Shown: positions 40,691 through 53,685, counted from the stretch's first letter. The stretch: 64,000 nucleotides of DNA from Athripsodes cinereus (GCA_947579605.1 OX388307.1:29861237-29925236), one strand, 5' to 3'. The notes: a model not told the origin generated them from the sequence alone. A program made the numbers and translations.

Positions 40691-41405
40691 AATGAAGTTT
40701 TGATTACAAAAATAATCTTTTAAAGATTTTTAATGAACTCTTTTGAATAAATTTCAACGGCACACTAAAGTCAAATATATAATATTCACTGTGCCGTTTG
40801 ATAAATTAACTGATTTAAATGCAGCTTTCACTGCATATAACTATTATATTACTTTGTTATTCTGCATCTGTTGTGTGCACGTTCTGTGGTTTTACGTACA
40901 TTTTTTCGTCACAATTGTTGTTTGTTGTTTTACTACTGCTGGGTGACTGTTGTGGTAATAAATAATGAAACTTGTTTGTTTACACAACACCAATATGCAT
41001 TTAGTAGGTAATAAAAAATAATAAAAACTTTTGGAGGAGCTTATTTAAGGCTTTGAATATATTCATGAATTCCTGTGTGCTTTCTCTAATAAATCGTACT
41101 GAGAGAATAAAGTTATAAAAACTAATAAAATAAAATTTTGTCATGACATTTACCAGTGAAAAAGATCGGAATTCATGATATGATCTCCAACCAATGCATG
41201 CCTTTGTAATTGCATAAATAATCACATATTTTTTTTGAACCAAACTTACTATGGATAAAACATAAAACAACATCTCAAATTTTCATCCCCTTACTGCAAA
41301 ATTCAGCTGACCAAACTTATGTACAATGGATAAAAGGTAAAATTAAAATTAATACCTCAAACTAATATTCCCCGTTACAAAGCTTCAATTAGGTTTAAAT
41401 TTAGG
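40691..41405. other. AT-rich stretch, no gene seen
   Basis: Short frames on both strands without recognised motifs. Confidence 0.5.
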
Positions 41406-41411
41406 TACATT

Positions 41412-41672
41412 GGACAATACGAAATATCTATGACTAATATTCATTACAAAATCGGACAATACGAAATATCTATGACTGATAATAATGAAATTCATTACAA
41501 AATTGGACAATACGAAATGTTTTTGACTAATATTCATTACAAAATTGGACAATACGAAATATCTATGACTAATATTCATTACAAAATCGGACAATACGAA
41601 ATATCTATGACTGAAATTCATTACAAAATTGGACAATACGAAATATCTATGATTAATATTTATTATGAAAAT
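41412..41672. repeat. 42-bp tandem array, six copies
   Basis: Units start at 41412, 41454, 41505, 41547, 41589 and 41631 with GGACAATACGAAAT and run through TCTATGACTAATATTCATTA. One unit is 51 bp, carrying 9 extra bases near 41480-41490. Units and insertion are multiples of three, so an 81-codon plus-strand frame (41430-41675) and an 83-codon minus-strand frame stay open. No other coding evidence exists, so it is treated as a minisatellite. Confidence 0.92.
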
Positions 41673-41679
41673 TGACTCA

Positions 41680-42365
41680 TATTAAAAGTTTTGTCCTGCC
41701 AAGGAGTCAGAAAGATTTTCATCCGCGACTTACACATAGAATAAATGCTAAGCATTGAAATACTTTTCAAAAAATATTTCCGTTATCATGAAAATTACGT
41801 ATATTTCAATCTAAATACATGAACATGAATATAGATATATATTTTCTTAACAAAGCTATAATGTACAAAAACTCTTAGCCAAAATTTAATTCAAAGTAAA
41901 TGTTATCTTTTTTAATTATCAATATGATATTCACCTACGCAAACCTCACCATTGGGTACTAGTAATGTAATATTTACCTTACGTACGCAGAAAATTAGAA
42001 CCAAACAAACTTACAGCAGTGTATACGAGGGCTATTTGAAAACTTTACAGCCTCATTGTCTTGAAGTATCTTAGAAAAAAATATTTGCCGTCATAATATA
42101 AAATATGTAGACCTTACAAATTTCAAGTCATTCTGACCATTTAGAATAAAGATACAGGCAAAGCTACTTAAGTCACATTGCCTATAACACTATTTTAAAG
42201 AGATTATCAGACGACATAGTGTGTCAACAATTGAAAAAAATTGAGTATTTTGCAGTGATAACACGAGATGTTGTATCAATACTTGGATTTAAAAAAAAAA
42301 TGTAATCTTGCTGTTGCGTTTGTTGACGAATCAACCAAAAGTATATACAAGCGAATATTTTCAGA
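41680..42365. other. AT-rich stretch, no gene seen
   Basis: Nothing recognised. Confidence 0.5.
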
Positions 42366-42367
42366 CT

Positions 42368-42540
42368 TATTCTTCTCCTTCTGCGAGTGCCCTTACAGGT
42401 TCCATCGACGTTGATAAACTTCGAGGTCCTCCGCTGTCCGGAACAACTCCACATCACTCATTCCGGTCCAGTCTCGTATATTGTGCAGCCACGATGTCTG
42501 TTTTCTTCCAGCACTCCAGCATCCTTTCAGGTTAAGGCGA
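42368..42540 (-). mobile_element. LINE polyprotein C-terminal remnant
   Basis: One minus-strand frame reads RKQTSWLHNIRDWTGMSDVE followed by LFRTAEDLEVY and a stop, then a GAAGGAGAAGAAT tail. The TSWLxNIRxWTG-xx-ELFRxA pattern is a common end of insect non-LTR polyproteins. It is truncated to about 170 bp. Confidence 0.75.
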
Positions 42541-43165
42541 TACTTTTTTTATGATCATTTTCGAGGATGGGAGTAACTTTGGACAAGATGTTACGAGTTG
42601 TAAGGAAAAAAATATATTGCTTCAAAATATGATTGTGCTATTTTAAAAAGGCTAGAAACTTATCAAAGAGCCCTCCTACTAAATCTGCGGCAATTATTAT
42701 ATACAATGTTTAAACTCAGAGGTATTTAATTTGAATCATTTAGTGGTAGATATCTTTGTATGAAGCAGAAAGCGGACAAGTACTTTGCATATTTAGATAG
42801 TGCTGATAGTGTATTTACGCTGCTATGTCTTAATTGAAAGAGAAAGATAAAAGGTAACACACCTACCACATTACTACACGGGTAAGCGTTACATGTTATA
42901 CCAGGAAGGACCACTTAATAGTAAATTGTGGGTAAGATGTAATCAATTCATCTATAATAATATTCGTAATTATTCACCCCTAAAATTACACTTAAAAATG
43001 CATTTTTTTAATTTATAAATTATAATTTATTTGTTTTACAAAATATTTAAAATAATGTGACATATGTTTCGGCTGCAATGCCATAATCATACTAAGAAAC
43101 TAAAAATGCAAGTTTAGACGAATGTTGTGTACCATACTATTATGTAAAAAACAAATAGTTATTAA
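42541..43165. other. AT-rich stretch, no gene seen
   Basis: Nothing recognised. Confidence 0.5.
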
Positions 43166-43169
43166 AATA

Positions 43170-43335
43170 AAGGCGATTTATATATGATTCATGACCACCT
43201 CAAAGACGCCGTGACTGTCTCAAAACAATATCGTTTACAATTCGCTCTTGAATTATGGTATAGGTTTGATTCTGTCTCATGTTCACCAGCAATGCCAATT
43301 GTCAGAAAGCTCCAAAGACAATTGAAACTGTCACT
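43170..43335 (-). mobile_element. CR1-like LINE C-terminal fragment, partial copy
   Basis: TGATTCATGACCACCTCAAA, GACGCCGTGACTGTC and ATTCGCTCTTGAATTATGG are a diverged version of the right-hand LINE sequence at 43615-43700. It lies in the same orientation 430 bp away. Confidence 0.6.
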
Positions 43336-43605
43336 ACACTTAATGACATAGGAACTGACCCTACATAGGTTTTCTAAAAATCTACGTCCACTGAAATTAT
43401 TCGCCTTGGGAAAATGACAAGTATGCCCTTTATAGTCTGGATCTTTTGAATGGGTGTGTGAGAGTGCAACTCTTAATGTGTGTAACTTAACTGAACATCA
43501 TGGATGGAATATAAGTTATTGCGTGAAAATGAGTATGCAAATAAGATTGTCAGACTGAAATTAATAATAAATCGATGGAATAGAATAAAAATAATAAGAA
43601 CATTT
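43336..43605. other. AT-rich spacer
   Basis: Nothing recognised. Confidence 0.45.
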
Positions 43606-43609
43606 TGCG

Positions 43610-43935
43610 CCGTTTAATGATCCGTGACCATTTCAAGAGCGCCGTGACTTTTCCTGTAAAACAATGTTTTCAGCTCGCTCCTGAATGTGGCAATAGGTTG
43701 GTTTTGTCTTAAATCTGCTGCTAATCGGTTCCAGGCAGTTGGCCCCGCAATGATGAAGCTTCCTTGTTTACCCTGACGGATTCTATAAGTTTGTTGATAG
43801 CGGTGGAAGCGATCGCAGTGGTTGCCTCAGAGTCTCGTCGACGGGAAAGAGTTCAGCAAGGCATAGAGGTGTTGTGCCGTTCATGGCCTTGTGGACCGTG
43901 AGGCAATATTTGAACTCCACTCACTCTGGGATTCT
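43610..43935 (-). mobile_element. CR1/L2-type LINE polyprotein C-terminus
   Basis: The minus strand encodes RIRQGKQGSFIIAGPTAWNR followed by LAADLRQNQPIATFRSELKT and LFYRKS. AGPxxWNxLxxxLR...FxxxLKTxLF is the conserved C-terminal signature of CR1/L2-type non-LTR retrotransposons. The upstream part has stops. The insertion is truncated at its 5' end and lacks the catalytic domain. Related to 43170 and 18610. Confidence 0.82.
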
Positions 43936-44370
43936 TAGTCATATAATATTATTTGCAAAGGAAAGTATATTTTTTCAGTTATTTTCTTTCTCATTAATAT
44001 AGTCTGTACTCCGTATAAGACTTTTAGTCAGTCCTTCCTCCTTTAAATATGTATTTTTAAGAAGTATGTAGGTCTAGCCCTTCTGCAATGTTTCCATTTT
44101 GTTCATTTTTAATATCATTATCTCACAATACTCTACGTGTATTAAAGTTTAAAACTTCTTCCTGAATGTAATTTTCTTTCATTGCTTCTACGGATTGAAT
44201 CTTTATCCGTACAAACAATATTCATTCTGAAACAGTGTCGTTTGAAGTCAACATATAGATATGTGAAATGTTAGGAATAATGTTGCAACTTGTAATTATT
44301 TTAATATTACATAATTTGATACACACATGTTACTCGTACTTAGATTTTTTAATAAGTAACAGTAATACAT
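43936..44370. other. AT-rich stretch, no gene seen
   Basis: Nothing recognised. Confidence 0.5.
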
Positions 44371-44371
44371 A

Positions 44372-44695
44372 TTAATATCTCTTTCTTCTTAATCTTTTAT
44401 TAGACCCAGAGGTCTGTTCATGCAGGAGGGTCCTCTTGCTATGTAGAGGCCCAGCTGTCCTTCCATCGTTTATGGGGTTTCCTGGTAGGCGTCGTCCATC
44501 AGGTAGTTCATGTAGAACAATATTTGGGATTCTGGTGTTACCTATCCTCTGGATGTGTTCATTACAAAATCTTCGGCGTTGCCTTCCCCATCTAACAACA
44601 TTTTGGACCTCACATATCTCCCGGATTATGGTATTTCTCACACGGCCTCGCAGACTTTTTCCGGCAATGGCTCGCAAAGTTCGCATCTCTGTTGT
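44372..44695 (-). mobile_element. LINE polyprotein C-terminal remnant
   Basis: A minus-strand frame reads MRTLRAIAGKSLRGRVRNTI, REICEVQNVVRWGRQRRR, HIQRIG and LPDGRRLPGNP, ending NKRLRRKRY. The RNxxIREICxVxxxVxWGRxRRxxWxxHxxRM and GRRxPGRP order is typical of the region after the RT in insect non-LTR elements. Single mutations (W to F, RP to NP) mark decay. The 104-codon frame remains open. Confidence 0.82.
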
Positions 44696-45430
44696 ACGTA
44701 TATTAATATAGTTGTACGTAATTGTCTCTCTCTATAATATTTATAATTATGTATGTTTTTTGATAAAACATTGAAGAACTCACTGTTAATTCAGATAGTG
44801 TAGAAATTTGAGTATTTTCATTTATCCGATTCTTAATTTCTGCTCTAGCAAATATGTCCACACGGGAGCTGCCATATGATTGGACAACCTGAAGAACTGG
44901 CCGGTCAAAACCACCACGTGTTGAATCTTTTGATAACATTCGATCTTCTTCCTTCTAGCCTTTATTTTGATAATTAATTTACAACGTTTAGTTCATATTA
45001 TGAATTAATTTTGAGAATTGAGTAGACACTTTCAAAAATTGCCTGTTTCTATATATTATCAGTACCACAAGGGAAACTTTTCCCTTTACTTTTATTTCAT
45101 TGAATTTACAATTTTAATAAAGCGCGTTGCAGGCAATATCACGAAATAGGTGATTTAATTTAATGTCGACAATTTTGCGCCCTGCCTTTTGAATAATAAA
45201 TTAAAAGATTTGTTTCACTACATGGCATGGAAAATTACAGAAAATTTCTTCCCTAGTAATAAAGTTTATTTTTTCATTGTGTTGTACATGTATAAATTGC
45301 ACAATACAATCATTGAGTTCATTTGCTTTACTTATAAATAAATTTGTTTTTAAAATATTTTTTCTTAAATATAATCTTCTCCAAGATGCCATATTTAGTA
45401 ATTTTGTTTTGTGACTTATTTTTTTATTCA
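44696..45430. other. AT-rich stretch with a family A scrap
   Basis: CGCCCTGCCTTTTGAATAAT at 45178-45197 is a reversed family A fragment. Otherwise nothing was recognised. Confidence 0.45.
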
Positions 45431-45434
45431 TTCT

Positions 45435-45500
45435 ACTTCTTTCGTATCCATCTCTTCACTGCTAGATATAGGCCTCTCCCATATTTCTCCAATCATCTTC
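45435..45500. mobile_element. Possible LINE 3' remnant
   Basis: ATCTCTTCACTGCTAGATAT followed by AGGCCTCTCCCATATTTCTC resembles a sequence that recurs near 3' parts of insect LINEs (CTGCTGGATATAGGCCTCTCC). Too short for a family call. Confidence 0.35.
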
Positions 45501-48500
45501 TAAATTTGATCACCTGCGAACATCAATAAAATTAAATGTTAATAAAGATCTCTTAATAGAATTTTAACTCTGCTACAGAGTGTTCTACATTGTCTGTGTT
45601 AGGTTTAATATTTGTCTATGGTTTATTATTTATTGTATCTATGTTTCAATAAAGAGATCATCTAAGAGAGTCAGTTGTTGACAGTAGGTGATACAAGTTG
45701 CAAAGTTGTGTTTGATTAATAATCCTTAGCCATCCTTTTAACAACAGAAATATTGACAGAGGTAAGACTCCCAAAAGTCTGTAATTTTAAGTCTTTGTCG
45801 TTCCTTCATAAGTATCATAATTGCTTACTCTTTGGTTTCAGGATTATTATTTGATGAAGATTCCAAAACCTTACCATCAATATCAAACCACTTCCATTCC
45901 AGGATAAGAAAAAAAGATTGAGAACCAATTATTATTCCTATCTTCGCATACAATTTTCGGTTTCTTCACTATCATATAATTACTCATACATATTCTCTTA
46001 TTGTGTTCAACACGTATCGACCATCTTTGAATCTAGTTTGTATGGTCATGTCATATAATCCGGCCACGTCTTCGAGTACAATTTACTTTTTTTGCAGAAT
46101 TTTTCTAATCATGTAATCATCAAAATCTTCTTACGATGTTGACATCAAAAACAAAGTGTGTATAAATTAAAACACAATAAAATTTATTATAAACATTTAT
46201 ATAAATTTTATTACATAAAATTCATAATAATAATTTGAGATAAACACAAAGATATACGAGTAAAACAATTTTTGAGATTCATTTTATAAATAAATCTATT
46301 ATTTTGAAATATTTCATTGTCTCATTCAGTTCGTTTGAAATGTTATCTATCATTCAAAATGGCTGATAAGTTTGAAAAAGATGATGGCTGTTGCCCATTT
46401 GCAAATGATGTCAAAGCTGTAATTTGGTTTTCGATAATTTCAAACAATGTGAATTGGACAATAAACTTTTTTCTACACAATAACGTTATATTTAAAAGAA
46501 TTTATATATTATATCAATACACATAATTTCTTGTTTAAATAACACTAATATTACTTTATTAAAAACGTATATTTTATCTATAGTAAATTGAGATATACAT
46601 ATATTATGATACACATTGATATATTTTTTGTGTTATTACTTATTCACTATTATATTCCCTTAAACATTTTATACTAAACTATGTGGGCTCACACAAACTA
46701 ATTAACTAGTTTAATAGCAATACCTTAATACATACATATAAAATATTTATTAAGAATAATAAAATGTGTGCAGAATAGGATTATTTTTGAATATAATTTT
46801 GGTCTAAATATTTTTTATTTACCTGTGTGATAAAATTTAATTATTTTTCTTCAGTCAATAATATTTGATAAATTGAAAATAGTTTTAAGAGAAATTTATT
46901 TTTGTAAACTATTTTAGGTCTATGTGCAATATAGTTAAATAAAATACAGTTTAATCGCTTAATTTTATAAAAATATATACATTTAAAATGAAGAATCAAT
47001 ATACTTTTTTACCCTATCATTACACATAAAAAATATAAAACAAAATTTCCTATGCTTGGGCTCTAGAGCATATAAAATTTTGTTATAATATTTTCTACTC
47101 ACATTTACAAACACAAAATACATTTATTTATCTAATTATTTAATTTATATAATATTCTATTAATACAATATCTAGCATTTAGCATGTTGAAATATAATTG
47201 GATTTATGTAATATTAAAACTTTTTATGTACAATAAATAATTCTTAATATTACGTGGAACATTCGTTGGATTCATATTATTTTTACATTTATTTATTTTT
47301 ATTTACAATTCAGTAAAAGAAATATTCAGCGAAATTTTATACTTTACATGCTTACAAAGAATAAATTTAATCATAAAAAAATGAAGACACAAAAAAATAA
47401 CAATCAAATATTTTAATTTAAAAAAAGAACGAATTTTGTTTTAATATGATCAAAATTATTTTTTTTTTCAGAAATTTAATAGTTAAAGTTTTTAACCGAC
47501 GGTATTTGATGCAAGTTTATGTTGAGTATATTAAAAATCAAATACTGATATTTTGTGCTGTGATAAAGTTTTGTTACTAGCAAATCTACTTTAAAGAATT
47601 TAAATTTTCATCATCTTACTAGTGAAAACCTTTCATTTAATAAGCACTAATTATTTGTATTTATAATTTTCCAGTTATTATTTTCTGATTTACAGTTTCA
47701 AAATAATAATATATCACTTATTCCAGAATATATTTCAGGAAATAATATTAATTAATGAATGTATAATATTTCTTTTCATAATGGCAGCTGTTGTAGTTCT
47801 TTTTTTTATAATATCATTTCAGTCTAGCAACACCATGTTATCAAATTTCAATTTCTTAAATAATTTAAAATTTTGAGAGAAACACGATGGCGCCATATTT
47901 TAACGTTATTCGTTTATTACGATTTTAGTTAAGCGTCAGGTGTACAATATCCGTTTCATAATTATCCAAAAAAAAAACGAATAATTTACATTGAATTGTT
48001 TCTCGATTTAAAAAAATATGATCGTGAATTTCTACTGCTTATGATTGCAAACTGTTTACCATACAATTTTTATATTAGCATCGATTTCTTTCGTTTTCCT
48101 TACTATAATATTTTCAAGAAAATGGGATATACACAAATCTCCTTAATTCAAAATGATTTAAAGGGCAATTAAGTTTCCTGGTTTCACGACATTTATTTAT
48201 TTATTTATTTTATTTTTCTTGCATATCATATTTGTTAAATGCTCTGTTAACATCTAACAGTAAGTTTAAAAAAAATAATCTGATCTTTTTCTAGATTTGT
48301 GAAAAGAGATACGTAGGCCGAATCTCAGAATGGACTATACAAAAAATTAAATTTGTGCAGGGTTTTTGGTTCAATCAAACCATCTATCCCATCACGATTT
48401 TACTCACACAAAGTAACCAGATAATAATCTGCATGAAATAAACAACGGAGTAGTCATCTCAAGTTTAATTAAATAATTCAGTTAGACTATTTCATTGTGA

Positions 48501-48685
48501 ATTAACATTTTAAGTAACTGAAAATACCAAAAATGCCTATTTTTTGTTTCACAAAAGTGTAAACAACGTATAGCATAAACACTCCTAAAGCTTTCAATAA
48601 CGAATTGCCACGCACAAATTAAGATTTTTAATCAATTTAAATTACGTAGACTTTATTTTGTATTTGGGTTCAAACTTGATTCTAT
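45501..48685. other. Long, very AT-rich stretch, no gene seen
   Basis: More than 3 kb with no coding signal, no recognised repeat family and long A/T runs. A TTTATTTATTTATTTTATTT run at 48190-48209 may be a reversed retroposon tail. Confidence 0.5.
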
Positions 48686-48689
48686 CTAA

Positions 48690-48975
48690 ATCATCACGGT
48701 ATAAACCACAATTGGGGTGAGCAATAGAAGGATCCACCGACCATCCGGATAGTACAAAAGTCTGGGTGCTTCCGTTTAATTGAAAGTTTAATTTAGTTAA
48801 AAGTTAAACTGTGTGTAATAAATATTAAGGTTGTCATTTTTTGCCTAAAAAAAACAAAAATAAAAACATTGAACATTACGTATTCCGTCGTTGACCTAAA
48901 AATGTTGAATATATGTTAATATTCGTGATATTTTATAAATATTTGCCTCTTACAGGAAACTCAAAAACAGAAAAG
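48690..48975 (-). mobile_element. Scattered family A fragments
   Basis: CATCACGGTATAAACCACAA and TTGGGGTGAGCAATAGAAGG (48693-48730) resemble the reversed 3' end. TTGCCTCTTACAGGAAACTC followed by AAAAACAG (48944-48971) resembles the reversed GAGTGTCCTGTAAAAGGCAG block. The latter directly abuts the 84-bp tandem array. Confidence 0.5.
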
Positions 48976-48976
48976 G

Positions 48977-49850
48977 ACGCCACAAAATATTATACAACTT
49001 TTAGTTTATTTCATTTGTATTGTTGTATCGTATTAATGGGAGACTTATATTTTGCCTTGAATGCCACAAAATATTATACTACTTTTAGTTTATTACATTT
49101 GTATTGTTGTATCGTATTAATGGGAGACTTATATTTTGCCTTGAATGCCACAAAATATTATACTACTTTTAGTTTATTTCATTTGTATTGTTGTATCGTA
49201 TTAATGGGAGACTTATATTTTGCGTTGAATGCCACAAAATATTATGCTACTTTTAGTTTATTTCATTTGTATTGTTGTATCGTATTAATGGGAGACTTAT
49301 ATTTTGCGTTGAATGCCACAAAATATTATGCTACTTTTAGTTTATTACATTTGTATTGTTGTATCGTATTAATGGGAGACTTATATTTTGCGTTGAATGC
49401 CACAAAATATTATGCTACTTTTAGTTTATTTCATTTGTATTGTTGTATCGTATTAATGGGAGACTTATATTTTGCCTTGAATGCCACAAAATATTATACT
49501 TCTTTTAGTTTTTTCATTTGTATTGTTGTATCATATTAATGGAAGACTTATATTTTGCCTTGAATGCCACAAAATATTATACTACTTTTAGTTTATTTCA
49601 TTTGTATTGTTGTATCGTATTAATGGGAGACTTATATTTTGCCTTGAATGCCACAAAATATTATACTACTTTTAGTTTATTTCATTTGTATTGTTGTATC
49701 GTATTAATGGGAGACTTATATTTTGCATTGAATGCCACAAAATATTATGCTACTTTTAGTTTATTTCGCTTGTTTTGTTGTGTCTGTATATTAATACTTC
49801 ACAAAATATCATGCTTCTTTTAATTTGTTTCGTTTTTATTGTTGTATCAT
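48977..49850. repeat. 84-bp tandem array, about ten copies
   Basis: Units start at 48977, 49061, 49145, 49229, 49313, 49397, 49481, 49564, 49648 and 49732, each beginning CCACAAAATATTATACTACT (one or two bases in) and ending ATATTTTGCCTTGAATG. One unit is a base short (83 bp, in the TTTTTTC run near 49510). A degenerate partial unit follows 49797. The unit is 28 codons, so long plus-strand frames (48913-49539, 49518-49823) arise, encoding a hydrophobic 28-residue repeat. The frame breaks at the 83-bp unit and there is no gene context, so it is called a minisatellite. Confidence 0.93.
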
Positions 49851-50260
49851 TCTTTTTGACTAATTAAAATCCAAAATAAAATTCTTCATGTGTTCGTTAT
49901 CTATTTTCAGAATTATGTACATTGAAAAAAAAAAACATTCGGGTTTCTTTTGATGCTAAAAAATACTAAATTAAAAATCAATTGACAAATTTACCACAGC
50001 TTTGGTATCGAATTGTAGAGCTTTTTAGTGAATCATTTAGATATTAAAAAGCTTACGATGTTTTTTATGGTGACGAAATAAATAAAAAGCTTTTAAGTTA
50101 GCATTTTATACAATTCAATTATCAAATAAAATGTCGATACACAAATAATTTGATATATAAGAGTTTCTTCTCGAAATAAGTAAGTGCTCTTATATAAGAA
50201 TATAAATAAATAGAAGATTTATTTATACTGCTAATGAAATGATTTATACAGTCGTCTATA
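49851..50260. other. AT-rich stretch, no gene seen
   Basis: Nothing recognised. Confidence 0.5.
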
Positions 50261-50264
50261 ATTT

Positions 50265-50515
50265 CCTCTTAAAGAAGGCCACTCACTTTTTTTCTGAAAG
50301 TTTTAGAGTGTTATGGAATTACAAAACACAGGATTTCGTAAATAATTACATTTCAAGACATTTAAAATCTTAAGTTTAGCGGTGAGTTTCGTCACTCATC
50401 CTGAATTTCTAAACTTTTATTAACGAAAAGAGGACAGCTTGAATTTTTATTACAGCAGTTGGTCCGCTGGCTACCTCAACTGTAGGAGATGTTTTGATGG
50501 GATGGATAAATATAA
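50265..50515 (+). mobile_element. Family A retroposon, diverged full-length
   Basis: AAGTTTTAGAGTGTTATGG, AGACATTTAAAATCTTAAGT, GCGGTGAGTTTCGTCACTCA, CGAAAAGAGGACAGCTTG and GGTCCGCTGGCTACCTCAAC occur in family order with an eroded tail. Confidence 0.75.
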
Positions 50516-50579
50516 TGAAATAAATTTATGTCTTCTGATCAGAACACTTGTTGTTTTATTGATTTGTTCATTTCCTTGT

Positions 50580-50680
50580 CAAAGATATGTAGGTTACGTT
50601 TTTTTATAAGCAATTAGTTCACTGGTTGTCCCGTTTAGAGGAGATGCCTTGAAGAGATAGATTAATGGATGGAAAAATAG
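50580..50680 (+). mobile_element. Family A retroposon, 3' fragment
   Basis: TAAGCAATTAGTTCACTGGT, TGTCCCGTTTAGAGGAGATG and CCTTGAAGAGATAG follow the family A end. It lies 65 bp after the previous copy, in the same orientation. Confidence 0.55.
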
Positions 50681-52685
50681 CTTACAATTTATCAATAATC
50701 TGCATGGGTAATCAACTTAAAAACTTCCATATAGATAATACACTCTCAAGTCAAGAAAAAGCGCAATCGACCAAATTGCTGGCCTTGCTATACGATACAC
50801 TTCTGTAAACAACTAAAATTTTGCGTGTTTACATCAAATATTTTATCACGAGTTTAGAGAATAGACCTTTCCAAATAAATATATTAAAATTTATCTTCAT
50901 TAATTTTCACTTAAGTTGAACGAAATTCTAAATTAATGGCTCTTCATTAATTATAAAGAAAATTCCTTAGAAAGGATACCAAGAAAAGGTCAAGTGTATA
51001 AAATATCTGTAACTAGATAACATAATATAGGTATAATTGATTATATTTTTAATGATTATTCTTTGTTCTATATATATATTAATAAATATTTGCATTCAAT
51101 ATATGCAAAATACCAGTTTTTTAACTGTCGCATTTGGAAAGTGCGTAGTAAAAGCAAAGAAAGATTTCATATACAATGATCAAATAGTATAAAAAGAATA
51201 TCGACTGGTTTTAAAATGTTCTGGACAAAGATACGTTGAGATATTTTGGGAAGTTTATTTGATTCGGCAGTGGACAGGTTTGGCTGTTTAAGTAAATAAA
51301 TAAAACAGTCTTATTCAAAAATGTAGGTTAAAAAACTAAATAAACTCTCAAACATGCATTGATTATTCTAAAAGACGAACGTTATCAAAGAAGGTTTTCA
51401 AGAAAAGAATTGTTTCACATTCCGTTTGTCTCAATCAAAATGTTTAAGATAAATAGGTAGTAAAGAAACAAATTTGTTAAAACAATAAATTAGTTCTCAA
51501 ATAAATTATTTAGAAATACATTTTTTAGATCTAAATAAAGTACGAATCGGTATAACTGAATAGTTTTAAAGCTCCTCTTCACGTTATTTATGAGAAAAGT
51601 TTCACGATGAATTAATTACTGAAGTTTTAAATAATTATATCTGCGTATTAATCATCCCCAAATATTTGTGATATTTTGTTTATAACTACATCCTGAAATG
51701 AAAAGCACTTTTAAATTCATTTCCTTTTCATGAATATTTCAAAATTAAAATCTACTTCGACAACCACTGAAAGCTTATTGGAATTCAGTAATATATTAAT
51801 TTATTTACTCGTGTAGAACGATTATATATTATCTGGATTTCTATGCTGTATTCAGCCAATTATATAGCAGACATAAAAAGCAGATTTAAAAAAAAAATAT
51901 TTTGCCTGTTCGTAAATCGAACAAATACTTTTAATTATTATTTCTTTTTGAAAAATATTTTCGTTTTTAACGAAAATTGCCTCTCAATGAAGAAAATAAA
52001 TTTTTACCATTTTTTTTCTATTAAACACGTCGAGCAAAAAGGTTTTTGAGAAAGAAACGTGTTAACGAATGAAGAAAACATGAAAATAATAACTTGTTTT
52101 GCAGTGTGTATTTACATAATATTCTAACATTGATTGATATCTTAACAAGACTCATATATTTCACTCGAAATTGTTTGTTTTTACGATAAAAGAAGATATT
52201 TTGACTTCAATCACCGAGTTTTTTTTAAATACTTATTTTCTTTTTGAATACGTATTTAAACAAAGTAAAATCGTTATTTTTATTCATCAAAAGCGACAGT
52301 TTTCTTAGATTTTTGTATGTTTTTGACAGGTCGCTAGCTGATAAATAATGATTAAAAATTTAGAAAATACTAAAATTTTCGTAAATAATTTCGTTAATTT
52401 ATTAATATGATTGGGTAGCTAAAATCAATTTTTGTTTTTGTATCCTGTTCTCAATATTTAATTTATCTCTCTATACTATCACGAAATAATACCATAATAT
52501 ATAAGTTAGCTAATGGAATCACTGTATGCTATGAACACGTAAGCCAATATTTTATAGAATTTATAAATTAATTTAAGGATATGCTTAACATATTAATTAT
52601 GTAAATGATGTTCTCATTATCCCGCATTGCTGTAAAAAAATCATATATTTTTCAGATAAATATAAATAATTTTAGTTCAGCTTGA
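50681..52685. other. Long AT-rich stretch, no gene seen
   Basis: Nothing recognised. The 68-codon frame at 51843-52049 is low-complexity F/K/N-rich. Confidence 0.5.
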
Positions 52686-52799
52686 GAGTAAGACACAACA
52701 CCTGACCATATTAATTAGTCTCCGGGTAAAGAAAAAAGATTACACGTACGACCACGTAGTTTGGAACATTCCAAATCGTCAAGGTTGAATAATTATGTA

Positions 52800-52950
52800 A
52801 AAGTCATATCTTAAAATTTTCCTACGTCTGGATATATCGTGTTAGTTTTTAGTACATTATGTATCTATATCTATCGTCGTGTTTATATCTACATTAAAAG
52901 AATAATATTATAGCTTGAAACTAGCTCGATTTATGTGAAAGAATATATAA
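52800..52950 (+). mobile_element. Family B SINE tail, diverged
   Basis: TTCCTACGTCTGGATATATC, TCTATCGTCGTGTTTATATC and AAACTAGCTCGATTTATGTG correspond to the family B tail and end. The tRNA-like head is not recognisable. Confidence 0.5.
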
Positions 52951-53685
52951 TGAAAGAATATATAGAAAGAATATACCTGTATATTTTGACCATATACATA
53001 CATATAAAAAAACGACATGTGACAAATTGACAAGTATTCCAAATTTTTCGAACATTAAAGTTGCTTGATAAGTTGATCGGTAAGTGACACTAATATCCTA
53101 GTGAAAAGAGTTATTTTTTATTCGGAGCACGTTCCCTATGATCTAAAGTTGAAAGATTAGGATATGAAAAAAAAACTAACTTTGACCCTGAAAGTGCTTA
53201 GAATATAAATGAACCGATCTCCAAAACTTGAATGGGAAAACACGTATTATTTCAAAAAGCACCCTAAAGACAAAAAACGCATCTCACCTTGTTTTTTTTT
53301 TAATATAATATGTACGTGTTTTACATATCACATATTTACATGGAAAGGTAATATGCACCGACTGTTATATGTACATTGTACGTGAACTATTATTCAATAT
53401 TTAAATAGTAAAATAAAAATATCAAAGATTAATTGGAAGATGAAAAATGAATCAGGGTTTTGAATAAACTCAAACCTATCTCAAATATCTTCATAACGAG
53501 TAATATGGTTACAGAGTGAAGATGGGGTACGTCGATAAAGAGTGGATAAGAACCTGGGATCTTTTGATTGAAAATCCTAAACTCCACTATCAGACTCTCA
53601 ACCACCACATTATTTTAAAAACGTGCGTTTTTAACAAGAGATGTGGTTCGATTTAAGCAAGAGATGTGGTTCGATTTACACAAGA
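52951..53685. other. AT-rich stretch, possible tRNA-like scrap
   Basis: GAACCTGGGATCTTTTGATT near 53551-53570 resembles a reversed SINE box B region, but the match is weak. Otherwise nothing was seen. Confidence 0.4.

Noticed and set aside
41412..41672. CRISPR array
   Set aside because: The repeats are contiguous 42-bp units without distinct spacers, and the genome is eukaryotic. The same reasoning applies to the 84-bp and 42/168-bp arrays.
48913..49823. 208- and 101-codon hydrophobic repeat proteins
   Set aside because: The 84-bp unit is codon-multiple, so the frame is open by construction. It breaks at an 83-bp unit and there is no splice or promoter context.
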